From JAUNSR01 sp036655355 (GTDB taxonomy: Bacteria > Bacteroidota > Bacteroidia > Bacteroidales > JAUNSR01), in contig JAVVQG010000003.1 of the NCBI GenBank assembly GCA_036655355.1, forward strand, positions 62,001 to 126,000: 64,000 bases of DNA, written 5' to 3'. This document shows positions 1-9,186 of the stretch, piece by piece. Under the pieces are notes generated by a model. The model did no database searches, had not been told where the DNA came from, and saw only the letters and a program-made list of their open reading frames with translations. The stretch's first letter is position 1; every line of letters starts with the position of its first letter. The position numbers and the translations under genes are program-made.

Positions 1-1
1 T

Positions 2-640
2 GTAGTGGCCGTACCCAAAACGATCGACAACGATATTTGGGGAACCGATATAACATTCGGATTCAATACGGCTGTAAATATCGCCACCGAAGCGATAGAC
101 CGACTTCACTCCACAGCCAGTTCACACAAACGGGTGATGGTGATCGAGGTGATGGGACATCATGCGGGGTGGATCGGGCTTTATGCCGGCATGGCGGGCG
201 GAGGAGATGTGATCTTACTGCCTGAACTGGGATACAACATCGACCGGGTGAATGAATTCGTCATGAATCGCGCGGAAAAAGGAAAACCGTATTCAATCGT
301 AGTGGTTGCGGAAGGAATCGAGACTCCCTGCTCCAGCAAACCGGCCGAATACATCGCCAAGGCCATCAACAAAGCTACCGGAATGGAAACCAGAGAAACG
401 GTGCTGGGACATATCCAACGGGGCGGAAACCCCTCTCCTTTCGACCGCAACCTGGCGACGCTGCTGGGCGGTCATGCTACGGAATTGATCTCAAGAGGTG
501 AATTCGGAAAAATGGTCTGCGTGCACGGAAGTGAAATCAGCTCGGTTCCACTCTCTGAAGTCGCCAACAAAATCAAATATGTCCAAGAAGACAATCCGCT
601 GATCGTACAAGGAAAACGAATGGGAATCTGTTTCGGTTAA
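2..640 (+). CDS. pfkA: 6-phosphofructokinase, C-terminal part (5' end outside window)
   Basis: Phosphorylates fructose 6-phosphate to fructose 1,6-bisphosphate in glycolysis, in the cytoplasm. The frame is open from base 2, so the GTG at base 5 is internal and the N-terminal roughly one third lies outside the window. The visible part starts in the substrate loop VPKTIDND, whose aspartate is the catalytic base, followed by VMGHHAGW (MGRHAGW in relatives) and a GHIQRGG motif. Lys instead of Gly before TIDND is typical of PPi-dependent and mixed-substrate group III enzymes, so the phosphate donor is open; the residue that discriminates it (position 104 in E. coli) is upstream. The stop overlaps the stop of the convergent neighbour by 4 bp. 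Confidence 0.93.
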   Translation, partial: VVAVPKTIDNDIWGTDITFGFNTAVNIATEAIDRLHSTASSHKRVMVIEVMGHHAGWIGLYAGMAGGGDVILLPELGYNIDRVNEFVMNRAEKGKPYSIVVVAEGIETPCSSKPAEYIAKAINKATGMETRETVLGHIQRGGNPSPFDRNLATLLGGHATELISRGEFGKMVCVHGSEISSVPLSEVANKIKYVQEDNPLIVQGKRMGICFG

Positions 641-2394
641 TTAAATTGACAATGATACCATAACGTGTTCTTAAAGCGATCGAAGAGTTGTTTGGAAGCA
701 ATTCCTTGATTTTGCGATACCATCTTCATTTTCAGAAACTCATTAAAATGATTCCGTGTTTGAGGGCGGATCGGATAGTTACGGCTCATCACGCGCTGAT
801 TCCCCATCTGAATCGCCATCAATACGGCTTCTTCATACACTCTCGGCATCTGTTGCTGCTTCCATCCGATCATCTCCAAAACAGAGAAAAACCGGTCTAG
901 ATCTTTATTTAGAAGGAGCGTACACAGCAGATAATCACGTGCAACCGTGTTATTCCCATCCCGATCCAGCAGACGTGCCAGATCGGATAGGAAAGGACGT
1001 GCTCCAAAGAAGAAATCGCCTTTCGAATTTTGATTTTCAAATTCAGAATCCCATGCTGCTTCTAACTTCCGAATCTCCTGAATCTTCGTTTTCACCCAGG
1101 AATCGTGTAATGTAGAACGAGAAAGTATTTTGATATATTTTCGGGCTAGAACAAATTCACCTTTCCGGATATAAAGAGAGATCAACGCCCGTAAGTTGCG
1201 GAAATTCACTCCCTGAGGGGCACCGGTATTCGCCTCGTAGTACATCTGCATGGCAGCATTGTACACTCCCAACGATTTATACAACTCTGCAGCCCATACC
1301 ATTCGGATCGGTTGTGCTTTATCGTCCAGTTTGAATGCCTGACTGTTATTTTGCGGATTATCAAAAAGTTTCTCGGGCAATATGCCTTGATTGGCACACG
1401 CCAGATTTGTAAAGAATAGCATCTCTTGCGATTGAACCGGATGGTTTGACGCAAGACGAAGGATCTCGTTCCACTCCCCTTTATTAGCAGCTTGTCCCAT
1501 CCGCAGACAATCCTCCACAGCGGATTCATCGAAATAAGTGCGCCAGGTTGTAAATGTAATCAGCGGCAACAGCACGAAAAGAATCAGATTGAGTCGTAAG
1601 GAGAGATTCCGTTCCGGAAGATAACTCCGTACGAAAGTAGCGATCGGAAAAACCAGATAAACCGGAAGAAGGAATTTGAGGATATTGTTCGTCCCCGCCT
1701 CACTCATGACGGCCACATAACTGCTGTTCGGAAAAGGGAAAAGAAATAACTGACAGCCACGCAATAGGATGAGGGCCAAAACGATTGAAAGAACCGCATG
1801 CACCAAAGCCGAATCACCTCCCTGCATCCGTCGGATTCCATACAAAGCAAACAGAAAGAGCAATAGTATTATCGGCGGAAATAGGAGAATCCAAAGCGGC
1901 ATCAGGAACAATCCGTACCACCGGGACGCACGCGTTCTATTTACATAAAACGCGGCACGTAAAGCCGTTACAAAAAATAGCATCTGAAAGGTATCGGTAA
2001 GCTGCCACTGTGTGGAGGTTTGTAGTATTCCCAACAAAAGAACAATTGTCGTTGAAATAACAGGCAACCCATTTTTACGTATCTGCAATCCAAACGACCG
2101 AATTGCGGACCAGATGAGTAGCATAAAGAGCGATTGAAGAAGTGCTCCGACGACCTGCCAACGATAGAATTGCGATACAAAGGCACCCAAATACGCGCTC
2201 AGACCACCGGGACGGGTAAGAAAAGGCAGGAAGAATTCGCCGCTTCCATCAAAATAGCTCCGCTCTTCTATGAGCAAAAGGTGACCGGGATACCTCAGAT
2301 ACCAGAAAACAAAAAGCGATATGAGAAAGGGAGCGACCAAGGTCGATATCCCGAACGTGCTATTTAAAGTGCGACGGTTAACGTTGTTTTTCAT
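637..2394 (-). CDS. DUF6057-type membrane protein with TPR-like C-terminal half
   Basis: A 585-residue protein of unknown function. The first ~290 residues hold about eight hydrophobic segments. The rest is soluble and helical with TPR-like spacing (for example AAELYKSLGVYNAAMQMYYEA, LRALISLYIRKGEFVLARKYI), probably facing the periplasm or cytosol as a scaffold. I recall this architecture as DUF6057 in Bacteroidetes, usually beside a TolB-like lipoprotein as here; the family name is from memory. It lies 62 bp downstream of the lipoprotein gene on the same strand and probably shares its transcript. Its stop overlaps the pfk stop with no terminator between them. Confidence 0.75.
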   Translation of the reverse strand: MKNNVNRRTLNSTFGISTLVAPFLISLFVFWYLRYPGHLLLIEERSYFDGSGEFFLPFLTRPGGLSAYLGAFVSQFYRWQVVGALLQSLFMLLIWSAIRSFGLQIRKNGLPVISTTIVLLLGILQTSTQWQLTDTFQMLFFVTALRAAFYVNRTRASRWYGLFLMPLWILLFPPIILLLFLFALYGIRRMQGGDSALVHAVLSIVLALILLRGCQLFLFPFPNSSYVAVMSEAGTNNILKFLLPVYLVFPIATFVRSYLPERNLSLRLNLILFVLLPLITFTTWRTYFDESAVEDCLRMGQAANKGEWNEILRLASNHPVQSQEMLFFTNLACANQGILPEKLFDNPQNNSQAFKLDDKAQPIRMVWAAELYKSLGVYNAAMQMYYEANTGAPQGVNFRNLRALISLYIRKGEFVLARKYIKILSRSTLHDSWVKTKIQEIRKLEAAWDSEFENQNSKGDFFFGARPFLSDLARLLDRDGNNTVARDYLLCTLLLNKDLDRFFSVLEMIGWKQQQMPRVYEEAVLMAIQMGNQRVMSRNYPIRPQTRNHFNEFLKMKMVSQNQGIASKQLFDRFKNTLWYHCQFN

Positions 2395-2456
2395 GAATAT
2401 TAAATTACATCATAACTGGATAAACTCATAAGCGGCGATTCGTATCGAGAGCGAGC

Positions 2457-3911
2457 CTAATCGGCCTGCTTTGGGGAGAGGTCATTAATAGACGCAGCCA
2501 ATTCATACTCCTTCATCTCAACCTTTCCTTTTATGAATTCAGGAATGTTATAGGATTTCAGGAATAACGTATTCTGCTCTGGATCCTTTTGTGGTAGAAG
2601 GAACGGTTTATGCATCTTACCCGCTTTGTCAAAATAAGCGATGAACAAACGGGTATAACGACCGTCGAAACGACGGCTGCTAAAGATGACCCATCTGCCG
2701 GAAGAGGACCAGGAGTGATAACTCTCCACGTCATCACTATTCAAGGATGAAACATCAACGGGTTCCATCGATTGGGTATCAATCATGTGCAGGTCGGCTT
2801 CTTTATGCCAAATCGGGAAGGTTCCATAATCGCTCAGGGTGTATAACAGGTATCTTCCGTCGGGAGACAAACGGGGGAAGGAGGCACTCTTCCGGATGCT
2901 ATCGCCATCTAAAATCAACTCCGTGCTCTTTCCGAATTGACCCGTTTCGGCATCAAAGCCGATCCGATAGATCGAGTAACGTGCTTTCTCTACTTCAAAA
3001 GGCATTTCCCGGGCTCCACTCCGGCAGAAATAGAGCCATTTTCCATCCGGAGACCAGGCTGGGAAGGTTTCCCACTGATCTTTTTGGTTAAAACGAGGAT
3101 CCGTATGCACCTTTTGCTGCTCCACATCATACAAAATAAGATCAGATTCCAAATCGTACACCTCGATTTTCTTTTCTTGAAAAGCATGAAAAGCTTGTCT
3201 GGTTGTATTATCCGAAAGGATGATATAACGTCCGGAGGGATGCCACATCGGATACGTACCGTTCCCAATGCTCTTCTTTGTCTTCAGATTCATCTTTTCA
3301 ATCTTACCGTCACGCTGAATCACGGTTCCACCACCACTTTTTCTGAGATGGAACATCCACCGTTGGGGCGAGTAGTTATGAAAAGAGTGGCAATTGACGC
3401 ACCCTTTATCGAGCAGATCATTCTCAATAATGGCATCCTCTTTGAATGAAGCTAAATCCCGTTGATAAATACCCATTTTACCCCAACGCTCGTATCCGGG
3501 CTCTATGAGACGATACGCAATATGGGAATCAATCGAGTCGCTGCTTACGGAGATATCGAACGACAGATATCGTCTCCATTTGGATTCTCCGGGATGCTGA
3601 GCCGTGATCCGAACGGATATTTTTTTCCCTTTAGCCTGCTGAAGCAGCGCTTTCCATTTATTCAAAGGGATATTAAAATGCGATTTACCTGCTACCCGGA
3701 AAAGCGTCGTTTCATCCGTACCGAACTCGGCGATCGCCTGAGAGGTTCCTGGAATCCGGAAATTCAGAGGAGCTATATTGCAGGGTATCGTTACTCCTGC
3801 ATAATCGGGGAACAAGGCGGGATATTGTTGGATCTCCTCTACGTCTCGAGGATCAGGGGTACAAGAGGTCAGGCACCAAATAAGCAACAGTAATTTCAGG
3901 TATTGAGACAT
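2457..3911 (-). CDS. TolB-like beta-propeller lipoprotein with a CxxCH heme motif
   Basis: A 484-residue predicted lipoprotein (lipobox ending in Cys17, CLTSC). After a ~150-residue N-terminal domain comes a single c-type heme attachment motif, CVNCH at residues 171-175, followed by PD40/WD40-like propeller blades (YPMWHPSGRYI, FPAWSPDGKWLYF, FPRLSPDGRYLLY, YHSWSSSGRWVIF). Such propellers act in envelope binding or scaffolding. The heme motif suggests electron transfer or sensing, but I see no distal Met ligand with certainty. It is transcribed ahead of the DUF6057-type gene from a TATATTTG promoter at 3936-3943. Function unknown; family-level call only. Confidence 0.8.
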   Translation of the reverse strand: MSQYLKLLLLIWCLTSCTPDPRDVEEIQQYPALFPDYAGVTIPCNIAPLNFRIPGTSQAIAEFGTDETTLFRVAGKSHFNIPLNKWKALLQQAKGKKISVRITAQHPGESKWRRYLSFDISVSSDSIDSHIAYRLIEPGYERWGKMGIYQRDLASFKEDAIIENDLLDKGCVNCHSFHNYSPQRWMFHLRKSGGGTVIQRDGKIEKMNLKTKKSIGNGTYPMWHPSGRYIILSDNTTRQAFHAFQEKKIEVYDLESDLILYDVEQQKVHTDPRFNQKDQWETFPAWSPDGKWLYFCRSGAREMPFEVEKARYSIYRIGFDAETGQFGKSTELILDGDSIRKSASFPRLSPDGRYLLYTLSDYGTFPIWHKEADLHMIDTQSMEPVDVSSLNSDDVESYHSWSSSGRWVIFSSRRFDGRYTRLFIAYFDKAGKMHKPFLLPQKDPEQNTLFLKSYNIPEFIKGKVEMKEYELAASINDLSPKQAD

Positions 3912-3935
3912 TTGTCAATTTTAATGTATTTAATG

Positions 3936-3943
3936 CAAATATA
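3936..3943 (-). promoter_or_regulatory. Bacteroidetes -7 box for the TolB-like lipoprotein
   Basis: On the minus strand this reads TATATTTG, a perfect TAnnTTTG box, 25 bp upstream of the ATG. The -33 region is an A/T run with CAAA at 3961-3964 (TTTG on the minus strand), spacing about 17 bp. Confidence 0.6.
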
Positions 3944-3961
3944 GCAAAATACGCTACAACC

Positions 3962-4010
3962 AAAAAAAATGGCTCCCTTTCCTGATACATCCTGGAAAGG
4001 GAGCCATTTT
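3962..4010 (-). terminator. Rho-independent terminator of the acpP-fabF-rnc operon
   Basis: Perfect 17-bp inverted repeat (3966-3982 with 3994-4010) around an 11-nt loop. On the minus strand it is followed by a run of eight T. It lies 47 bp past the rnc stop. Confidence 0.9.
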
Positions 4011-4056
4011 CTTAGACTCGGCAAGTTGGAAACCCGCAAGTGTGATTCGGAAGGAA

Positions 4057-4944
4057 TCATGCTTCCTGAGACTCCTCCTTCACGACAGCGGTTGTTTCAT
4101 TTGAATCAGACGAAAACTCGTTCTGATCAACACCCTTGTCGGTTATTTCTTGTTCTGCTTCCTCACGCAGGCGAATCTCCTCGCGAGCAGAAGCCAGTGC
4201 ATCCTGGAAGGTCTTATCGCTCTGAATTTTCTTCAGAGTGGCCTTTGCTGCATTCTGTTGCGATTCTTTTTTGGAATAACCCGTGCCGATACCGCCCGGA
4301 ATATCACAAACTAGAATCTGCGTCTGGAAAACAGGATTATTATCACCGTCTGTAAAGGACTCGATCAATTCGAATTCAATCTTCACCTTATTTTTCTGGC
4401 TCCATTCGATTAATTTCGATTTGAAGTTCACTTCCTTTCGTGCAATCTGCGCCAGATTCAAATAAGGCGCAATCACCCGTTCGTCGATGAATTTTTTACA
4501 TACGTCGTATCCCTGATCGATATAGATCGCTCCGATAAATGCTTCGAAAGCATTTCCGTACATATAATTGTTATGCGAACTTGTCCGAGTAGAGGATACC
4601 ACCAATTTATCAAGGCCCAATTCGAGGGCCAGTTTATTCAGAGTTTCGCGTTGCACGATTTTGGAACGGGTATTGGTGAGGAACCCCTCCTTTTTCGTTT
4701 CAAATTCATGAAACACCACATCCGCGATGATTGCGTCGAGTACCGCATCGCCCAGAAATTCAAGTCGTTCGTTATTGATCCATTTCCCTTTTTCAGTTTT
4801 AATGGAAGAGGAACGATGCAGAAAAGCCTGTTCGTAAATACTCAGATCATCGGGCATAAACCCCAAAATACGATAGTAAACGGAATAAGGCTCCTTCGAC
4901 CGGAGCCGCAAGAGCCTTATTCTATTGTAGATTGCCTTTAGCAC
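4057..4944 (-). CDS. rnc: Ribonuclease III
   Basis: Endonuclease that cleaves double-stranded RNA during rRNA and mRNA maturation, in the cytoplasm. The 295 residues contain the family signature NERLEFLGDAVLD (residues 58-70) with the catalytic acidic residues, a second catalytic region ending in EAFIGAIYID, and a dsRNA-binding domain from about residue 165 to 245 (NFKSKLIEWSQ to QQNAAKATL). A ~45-residue acidic tail follows, longer than in E. coli RNase III (226 aa). It starts 6 bp after the fabF stop, the usual Bacteroidetes acpP-fabF-rnc operon order. Confidence 0.96.
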   Translation of the reverse strand: MLKAIYNRIRLLRLRSKEPYSVYYRILGFMPDDLSIYEQAFLHRSSSIKTEKGKWINNERLEFLGDAVLDAIIADVVFHEFETKKEGFLTNTRSKIVQRETLNKLALELGLDKLVVSSTRTSSHNNYMYGNAFEAFIGAIYIDQGYDVCKKFIDERVIAPYLNLAQIARKEVNFKSKLIEWSQKNKVKIEFELIESFTDGDNNPVFQTQILVCDIPGGIGTGYSKKESQQNAAKATLKKIQSDKTFQDALASAREEIRLREEAEQEITDKGVDQNEFSSDSNETTAVVKEESQEA

Positions 4945-4950
4945 AATACT

Positions 4951-6207
4951 TTACTTTACAAATTTCTTAACGATGATACTTGCATTGTGGCCACCGAAAC
5001 CAAAAGTATTCGATAGAGCTACATTTACCGTACGTTTCTGTGCCTTGTTAAAGGTAAAGTTCAGCTTGTAGTCGATTTCCGGATCCTCATCACCCTCTTC
5101 GTGGTTGATTGTAGGAGGAATCATATCGGTTTCTACAGCTTTCACACACACCATCGCTTCCAAAGCGCCGGCTGCACCCAAAAGGTGACCCGTCATAGAC
5201 TTTGTAGAGCTGATGTTCAACTCATATGCATGGTCGCCGAATACTTCTTTGATCGCTTTCGCTTCAGAAATATCTCCGACCGGAGTTGATGTTCCGTGTA
5301 CGTTAATATAGTCAACAGCTTCAGGAGCTAATTCAGCGTCCTCCAAAGCGTTTTTCATTACCAGGATGGCACCCAAACCTTCCGGATGAGTAGCCGTCAG
5401 ATGATATGCATCCGCCGACATTCCACCGCCAACAACCTCAGCATAGATTTTTGCTCCGCGAGCCAAAGCATGTTCCATCTCCTCAAGGATCAGTCCGCAA
5501 GAACCTTCTCCCATTACAAAACCGTCACGTGAAGCGCTGAAAGGACGAGAAGCCTTCGTCGCATCGTCGTTACGGGTTGAAAGAGCATGCATTGAGTTAA
5601 ATCCACCTACACCTCCTACTGAGATAGCTGCTTCCGCTCCTCCGGTTACGATAACGTTAGCCTTATTCAGACGAATCAGGTTAAACGCATCGATGATGCC
5701 GTTTGTTGATGAAGCACATGCCGATACCGTCGCATAGTTCGGTCCGTGGAAACCATAAATCATGGAAATATGACCTGCCGCGATATCCGCAATCATCTTC
5801 GGAATAAAAAACGGATTGAATTTTGGACCAACTTCTTCGTTGTAACCGCCCACTTCCTGTTCGAAAGTGCGGATACCGCCGATACCTGCCGAGAACACAA
5901 CCCCTACTTTATTTTTGTCAACCGTCTCCAGGTCAAGACCTGAATCTTCAATCGCTTCCTTAGCGGCAGCGATACCCAGTTGCGCATAACGGTCATACTT
6001 ACGTACTTCCTTCTTTTCAAAATATTGTAGCGGATCGAAATCCTTCACTTCGCAAGCAAACTGCGTTTTAAACTTAGAAGCGTCAAAATGAGTAATAGGT
6101 CCGGCACCACTTACTCCGTTAAGCAGGGCATTCCATGTCTCATCAACATTGTGCCCAAGCGGGGTAATTGCTCCCAGACCTGTTACTACTACTCTTTTTA
6201 ATTCCAT
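4951..6207 (-). CDS. fabF: 3-oxoacyl-[acyl-carrier-protein] synthase II
   Basis: Condenses malonyl-ACP with acyl-ACP in fatty-acid elongation. At 418 residues it has the normal length. The Cys-His-His triad is visible: Cys164 in VSACASS, His304 in NVHGTSTPVGD and His341 in SMTGHLLGAAG, with Lys336 between them. It sits directly downstream of acpP (20 bp) and upstream of rnc (6 bp), so synthesis of the carrier and its elongating enzyme are coupled on one transcript. Confidence 0.97.
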   Translation of the reverse strand: MELKRVVVTGLGAITPLGHNVDETWNALLNGVSGAGPITHFDASKFKTQFACEVKDFDPLQYFEKKEVRKYDRYAQLGIAAAKEAIEDSGLDLETVDKNKVGVVFSAGIGGIRTFEQEVGGYNEEVGPKFNPFFIPKMIADIAAGHISMIYGFHGPNYATVSACASSTNGIIDAFNLIRLNKANVIVTGGAEAAISVGGVGGFNSMHALSTRNDDATKASRPFSASRDGFVMGEGSCGLILEEMEHALARGAKIYAEVVGGGMSADAYHLTATHPEGLGAILVMKNALEDAELAPEAVDYINVHGTSTPVGDISEAKAIKEVFGDHAYELNISSTKSMTGHLLGAAGALEAMVCVKAVETDMIPPTINHEEGDEDPEIDYKLNFTFNKAQKRTVNVALSNTFGFGGHNASIIVKKFVK

Positions 6208-6227
6208 AGTTGAATTTTAGAGTAAGA

Positions 6228-6464
6228 TTATTTCGCGTTAGCTTCGATGTAAGTGATAGCGTCGCCTACAGTACCGATTTTCTCAGCCTGATCATCTGGA
6301 ATAGTGATGTTGAATTCTTTTTCGAATTCCATGATCAATTCCACAGTATCCAATGAGTCAGCACCCAAGTCGTTTGTGAAGCTTGCTTCAGGTGTAACTT
6401 CTGATTCTTCTACTCCCAATTTATCTACGATAATCTCTTTTACTCTTGATGCAATTTCAGACAT
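6228..6464 (-). CDS. acpP: Acyl carrier protein
   Basis: Small acidic carrier (78 aa) that holds growing acyl chains on a phosphopantetheine arm. The attachment site is Ser37 in LGADSLDTVEL. The helix pattern and length match the family. First gene of the acpP-fabF-rnc operon. The phosphopantetheine precursor enzyme CoaD is encoded elsewhere in this window. Confidence 0.97.
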   Translation of the reverse strand: MSEIASRVKEIIVDKLGVEESEVTPEASFTNDLGADSLDTVELIMEFEKEFNITIPDDQAEKIGTVGDAITYIEANAK

Positions 6465-6613
6465 AACTTATAGTTTTTAGTTAATTAATAAATTTACTTT
6501 CTTATTTTTGCACTGCAAAGAAATACATTTTTCTCGATACAAAACAAATATTTGCGCCACAAAATACAGAATTCTGCACATAAAACTTCAAATTGTGCAT
6601 CAAACTTTACCAA

Positions 6614-7183
6614 ATGAAGAAAAGAATCGCCATTTTCGCTTCAGGTTCGGGATCAAATGCGGAGAATATCGCCCGATATTTCGCTCAAAATGAAAAAATT
6701 GAGATCTCCCTGATAGTTTCAAACAAAAACGATGCTTATGTTCTCCAACGAGCCGAAAACCTCGGAATTCCGGCTGTCGTAGTCACAGGAAAAGAGATGA
6801 ACGATTCAGAGAGATTGCTTTCCACGCTGAAAGCGTACGATATCAACTTCATTGTGTTGGCAGGCTATCTTTTAAAAATCCCCGCTTACTTGATTGAAGC
6901 TTTCCCGCACGCCATCGTGAATATCCACCCCGCCCTTCTCCCTGACTTCGGAGGCAAGGGTATGTATGGGGATAACGTCCACAAGGCAGTAGTGGCAGCC
7001 GGAAAACGTGAATCGGGTATCACCATCCATTTCGTAAACGAAAACTACGATGAAGGCGCAATCATTTTCCAGGAAAAATGCGAAGTATTGCCTTCAGACA
7101 CTTACAAGGAGGTAGCCGAAAAGGTACACACCTTGGAATATGCCCACTTTCCCGAAGTGATCAAACGAATTTGTGAAGCTTAA
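6614..7183 (+). CDS. purN: Phosphoribosylglycinamide formyltransferase
   Basis: Transfers a formyl group from 10-formyl-THF to GAR in purine synthesis. From the ATG at 6614 it is 189 residues and begins MKKRIAIFASGSGSNAENI, the expected N-terminal phosphate-binding loop; the frame could extend 7 codons upstream but loses this normal start. Catalytic Asn and His lie in NIHPALLPDF, with the catalytic Asp in NYDEGAIIF. Divergent from the acpP operon and convergent with pdxB, ending at a shared terminator. Confidence 0.96.
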   Translation: MKKRIAIFASGSGSNAENIARYFAQNEKIEISLIVSNKNDAYVLQRAENLGIPAVVVTGKEMNDSERLLSTLKAYDINFIVLAGYLLKIPAYLIEAFPHAIVNIHPALLPDFGGKGMYGDNVHKAVVAAGKRESGITIHFVNENYDEGAIIFQEKCEVLPSDTYKEVAEKVHTLEYAHFPEVIKRICEA

Positions 7184-7198
7184 AACCGCTTTTTACAG

Positions 7199-7242
7199 AA
7201 CAGCGTTCAAATCTCCGGTTGACCGGAAATTTGAACGCTGTT
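7199..7242. terminator. Bidirectional terminator between purN and pdxB
   Basis: Perfect 14-bp outer stem (7199-7212 with 7229-7242) plus an inner CCGG/CCGG stem, followed on the plus strand by a T-rich run. It lies between the two convergent stops. Confidence 0.9.
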
Positions 7243-7253
7243 TTTATTTTCAC

Positions 7254-8372
7254 CTATTCTTTCACGTCGAATCCGAGTTCGCGAAAGAGGGACTGTTCCC
7301 GAAGCGGGGTATTATATAAGGTATAAGCGGAATATTCTCGACGCAACGGGTAATCTCCGCGTTGTTTCTCGAATGTTTCCGGACTCTCCCTCAACCGGGC
7401 GGAATCTTCCCTTGGATCGTAGGTACGTAAGAGCGCCTCAACCTCCGGGTTTGCATCGTACTGACTCAGATCGATCACCGGATTCTGTGCTGCCGGCGGT
7501 TGAATGGAGGAAAGGTCGGGGTGTAAGCCGAAGAACCGCGCGATGTGCTCTACGGCCATCCGGGTAGCGTTCGACTTTCCGTCTGCCGAATATCCTGCGA
7601 TATGGGGCGTGGAAAGATATGTTTTCGCCAATAGCTCCCGATTGATTTTGGGTTCGTGTTCCCAACAGTCGATAATCATTTCAGAAATACGCTGCTCCTC
7701 ATACGCCTTCATCATCGCCTTTTCATCAATCACCTCACCGCGTGCGGCATTGATAATGACGGGGTTATTTCCCAGTTTACTGAAAAACGACTCATCCGCC
7801 AAATGCTGGGTTGGATGGGCTCCTTCTCGGATCAAAGGGGTATGGAACGTGATTACGTCGCATTCGCGCGCAATGGTTTCCAAATCTACAAAATCCGCAT
7901 CCCCTTCCGCTTCGGCTCTGGGCGGGTCGTTGCGCAGGATATTCATACCCGCGATACGGCAAACCCGTTCTACCGCTTTCCCCACGTTGCCCACTCCCAC
8001 GATTCCGAGTGTTTTCCCGCGCAACGTTTCATTACGCTGACTCATCAACAACGATAAGGCGGAGAGCACATACTGCCCCACCGAAGAGGCATTGCAGCCC
8101 GGGGCACTTTTCCATACGATCCCCTTGCGTTCACAATACGCACGGTCGATGTGGTCATAGCCTATTGTGGCCGTAGCGATCATTTTCACATTACTGCCCT
8201 CCAAGAGAGCCGCATCGCATTTGGTTCGGGTACGAATAATCAAGGCATCCGCATCCCTTACGGCGTCGGCATCGATCTTTTCGGGCGACAGGTAGATCAT
8301 CTCGGCAAACGGTTCAAGCACACCTTCCAAGAAAGGAATCTTCGAATCCGCCACAATCTTCAATTTCTTCAT
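7254..8372 (-). CDS. pdxB: 4-phosphoerythronate dehydrogenase
   Basis: Oxidises 4-phospho-D-erythronate in the DXP-independent pathway to pyridoxal 5'-phosphate. The 372 residues show a D-2-hydroxyacid dehydrogenase fold: the N-terminal domain with ATIGYDHID and the stretch APGCNASSVGQYV, the NAD loop GIVGVGNVG, the catalytic Arg in NAARGEVID and the His in STPHIAGYS. A C-terminal PdxB-type dimerisation extension (about residue 290 on) separates it from SerA and other family members. No partner PLP genes lie next to it. Confidence 0.93.
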   Translation of the reverse strand: MKKLKIVADSKIPFLEGVLEPFAEMIYLSPEKIDADAVRDADALIIRTRTKCDAALLEGSNVKMIATATIGYDHIDRAYCERKGIVWKSAPGCNASSVGQYVLSALSLLMSQRNETLRGKTLGIVGVGNVGKAVERVCRIAGMNILRNDPPRAEAEGDADFVDLETIARECDVITFHTPLIREGAHPTQHLADESFFSKLGNNPVIINAARGEVIDEKAMMKAYEEQRISEMIIDCWEHEPKINRELLAKTYLSTPHIAGYSADGKSNATRMAVEHIARFFGLHPDLSSIQPPAAQNPVIDLSQYDANPEVEALLRTYDPREDSARLRESPETFEKQRGDYPLRREYSAYTLYNTPLREQSLFRELGFDVKE

Positions 8373-8448
8373 AACACGTTTTCTTTCAGGCTGTTTTTCA
8401 GCAAAAGCCAGTATTAAAACAAGGGAGTTGACAAATAAGTTTATAGAA

Positions 8449-9165
8449 TCAGATCTTGTCTCTTCTTTTTGTAATCTTCAACCAGTAATATTTTACCGGA
8501 TTCGTATATTTCAGCAACTTCCACGGACGACTGCTGTGCGGACGATGCCAAACCGGCAGGTTCGTAAACAGGTAGTTCGTGAATCCCTCCTTGAGCGACT
8601 GGCGCGAGATGGTGACATCATGCCAATTCTTTTCCGGGTTCAACGTAGCAAAATCAAACTTGCGAAGGTAATTCAGCGTAAGCAACGAACAACAGAAACT
8701 GAGGTGCTTACGGGTTGGGTAGGCACTGTTTTCTTTTCCTTTGGCGAAAAGATAGGGGTAGTTGATCGCTCCCGTCTCATCCACCGTAGCCGACGCCGCA
8801 ATTCCACAATCGGGACGGTTTTTCGCCTCCTCGAACAAACGCTGCACCGTATCGCTCTTCACAACTACGTCCGACTCGATAATCAACAGTCCCGCTCCGG
8901 CCGAAATCGCTTTTTTCTGTGCGGTACGCAATACCAACAGGTAATTGGGAGACGGATTGGTGGTGATATCTTCCAGATTAACAAGCGTGAAACCGTATTT
9001 GGCCGCGGCATCTTTTAGAATCGTGGTATTTTCAGGGGTACTGAAGTCGTTGTATATCGTATATTCGAATGGTACGGATACCGTTGAATTCATCACCGCT
9101 TCGATCGTCTGAAGCGTCAGCTCGATCGAATCCTTGACGGGTGTGATTATATGTAATGCTTCCAT
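8449..9165 (-). CDS. Family 2 glycosyltransferase
   Basis: A 238-residue GT-A fold protein. The start is IITPVKDSIELTLQTIEAV, with YNDFSTPENTTIL for the nucleotide loop and a DXD-like IIESDVVV in place of the usual DXD. Acceptor and sugar are unknown. An in-frame codon at 9189 would add 8 residues, but it lies inside the -7 box at 9187-9194, so the ATG at 9165 is preferred. Divergent from a second GT2 gene; a surface glycan role is likely by family only. Confidence 0.85.
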   Translation of the reverse strand: MEALHIITPVKDSIELTLQTIEAVMNSTVSVPFEYTIYNDFSTPENTTILKDAAAKYGFTLVNLEDITTNPSPNYLLVLRTAQKKAISAGAGLLIIESDVVVKSDTVQRLFEEAKNRPDCGIAASATVDETGAINYPYLFAKGKENSAYPTRKHLSFCCSLLTLNYLRKFDFATLNPEKNWHDVTISRQSLKEGFTNYLFTNLPVWHRPHSSRPWKLLKYTNPVKYYWLKITKRRDKI

Positions 9166-9186
9166 TTGCTCTTTTAATTTAGGTGA

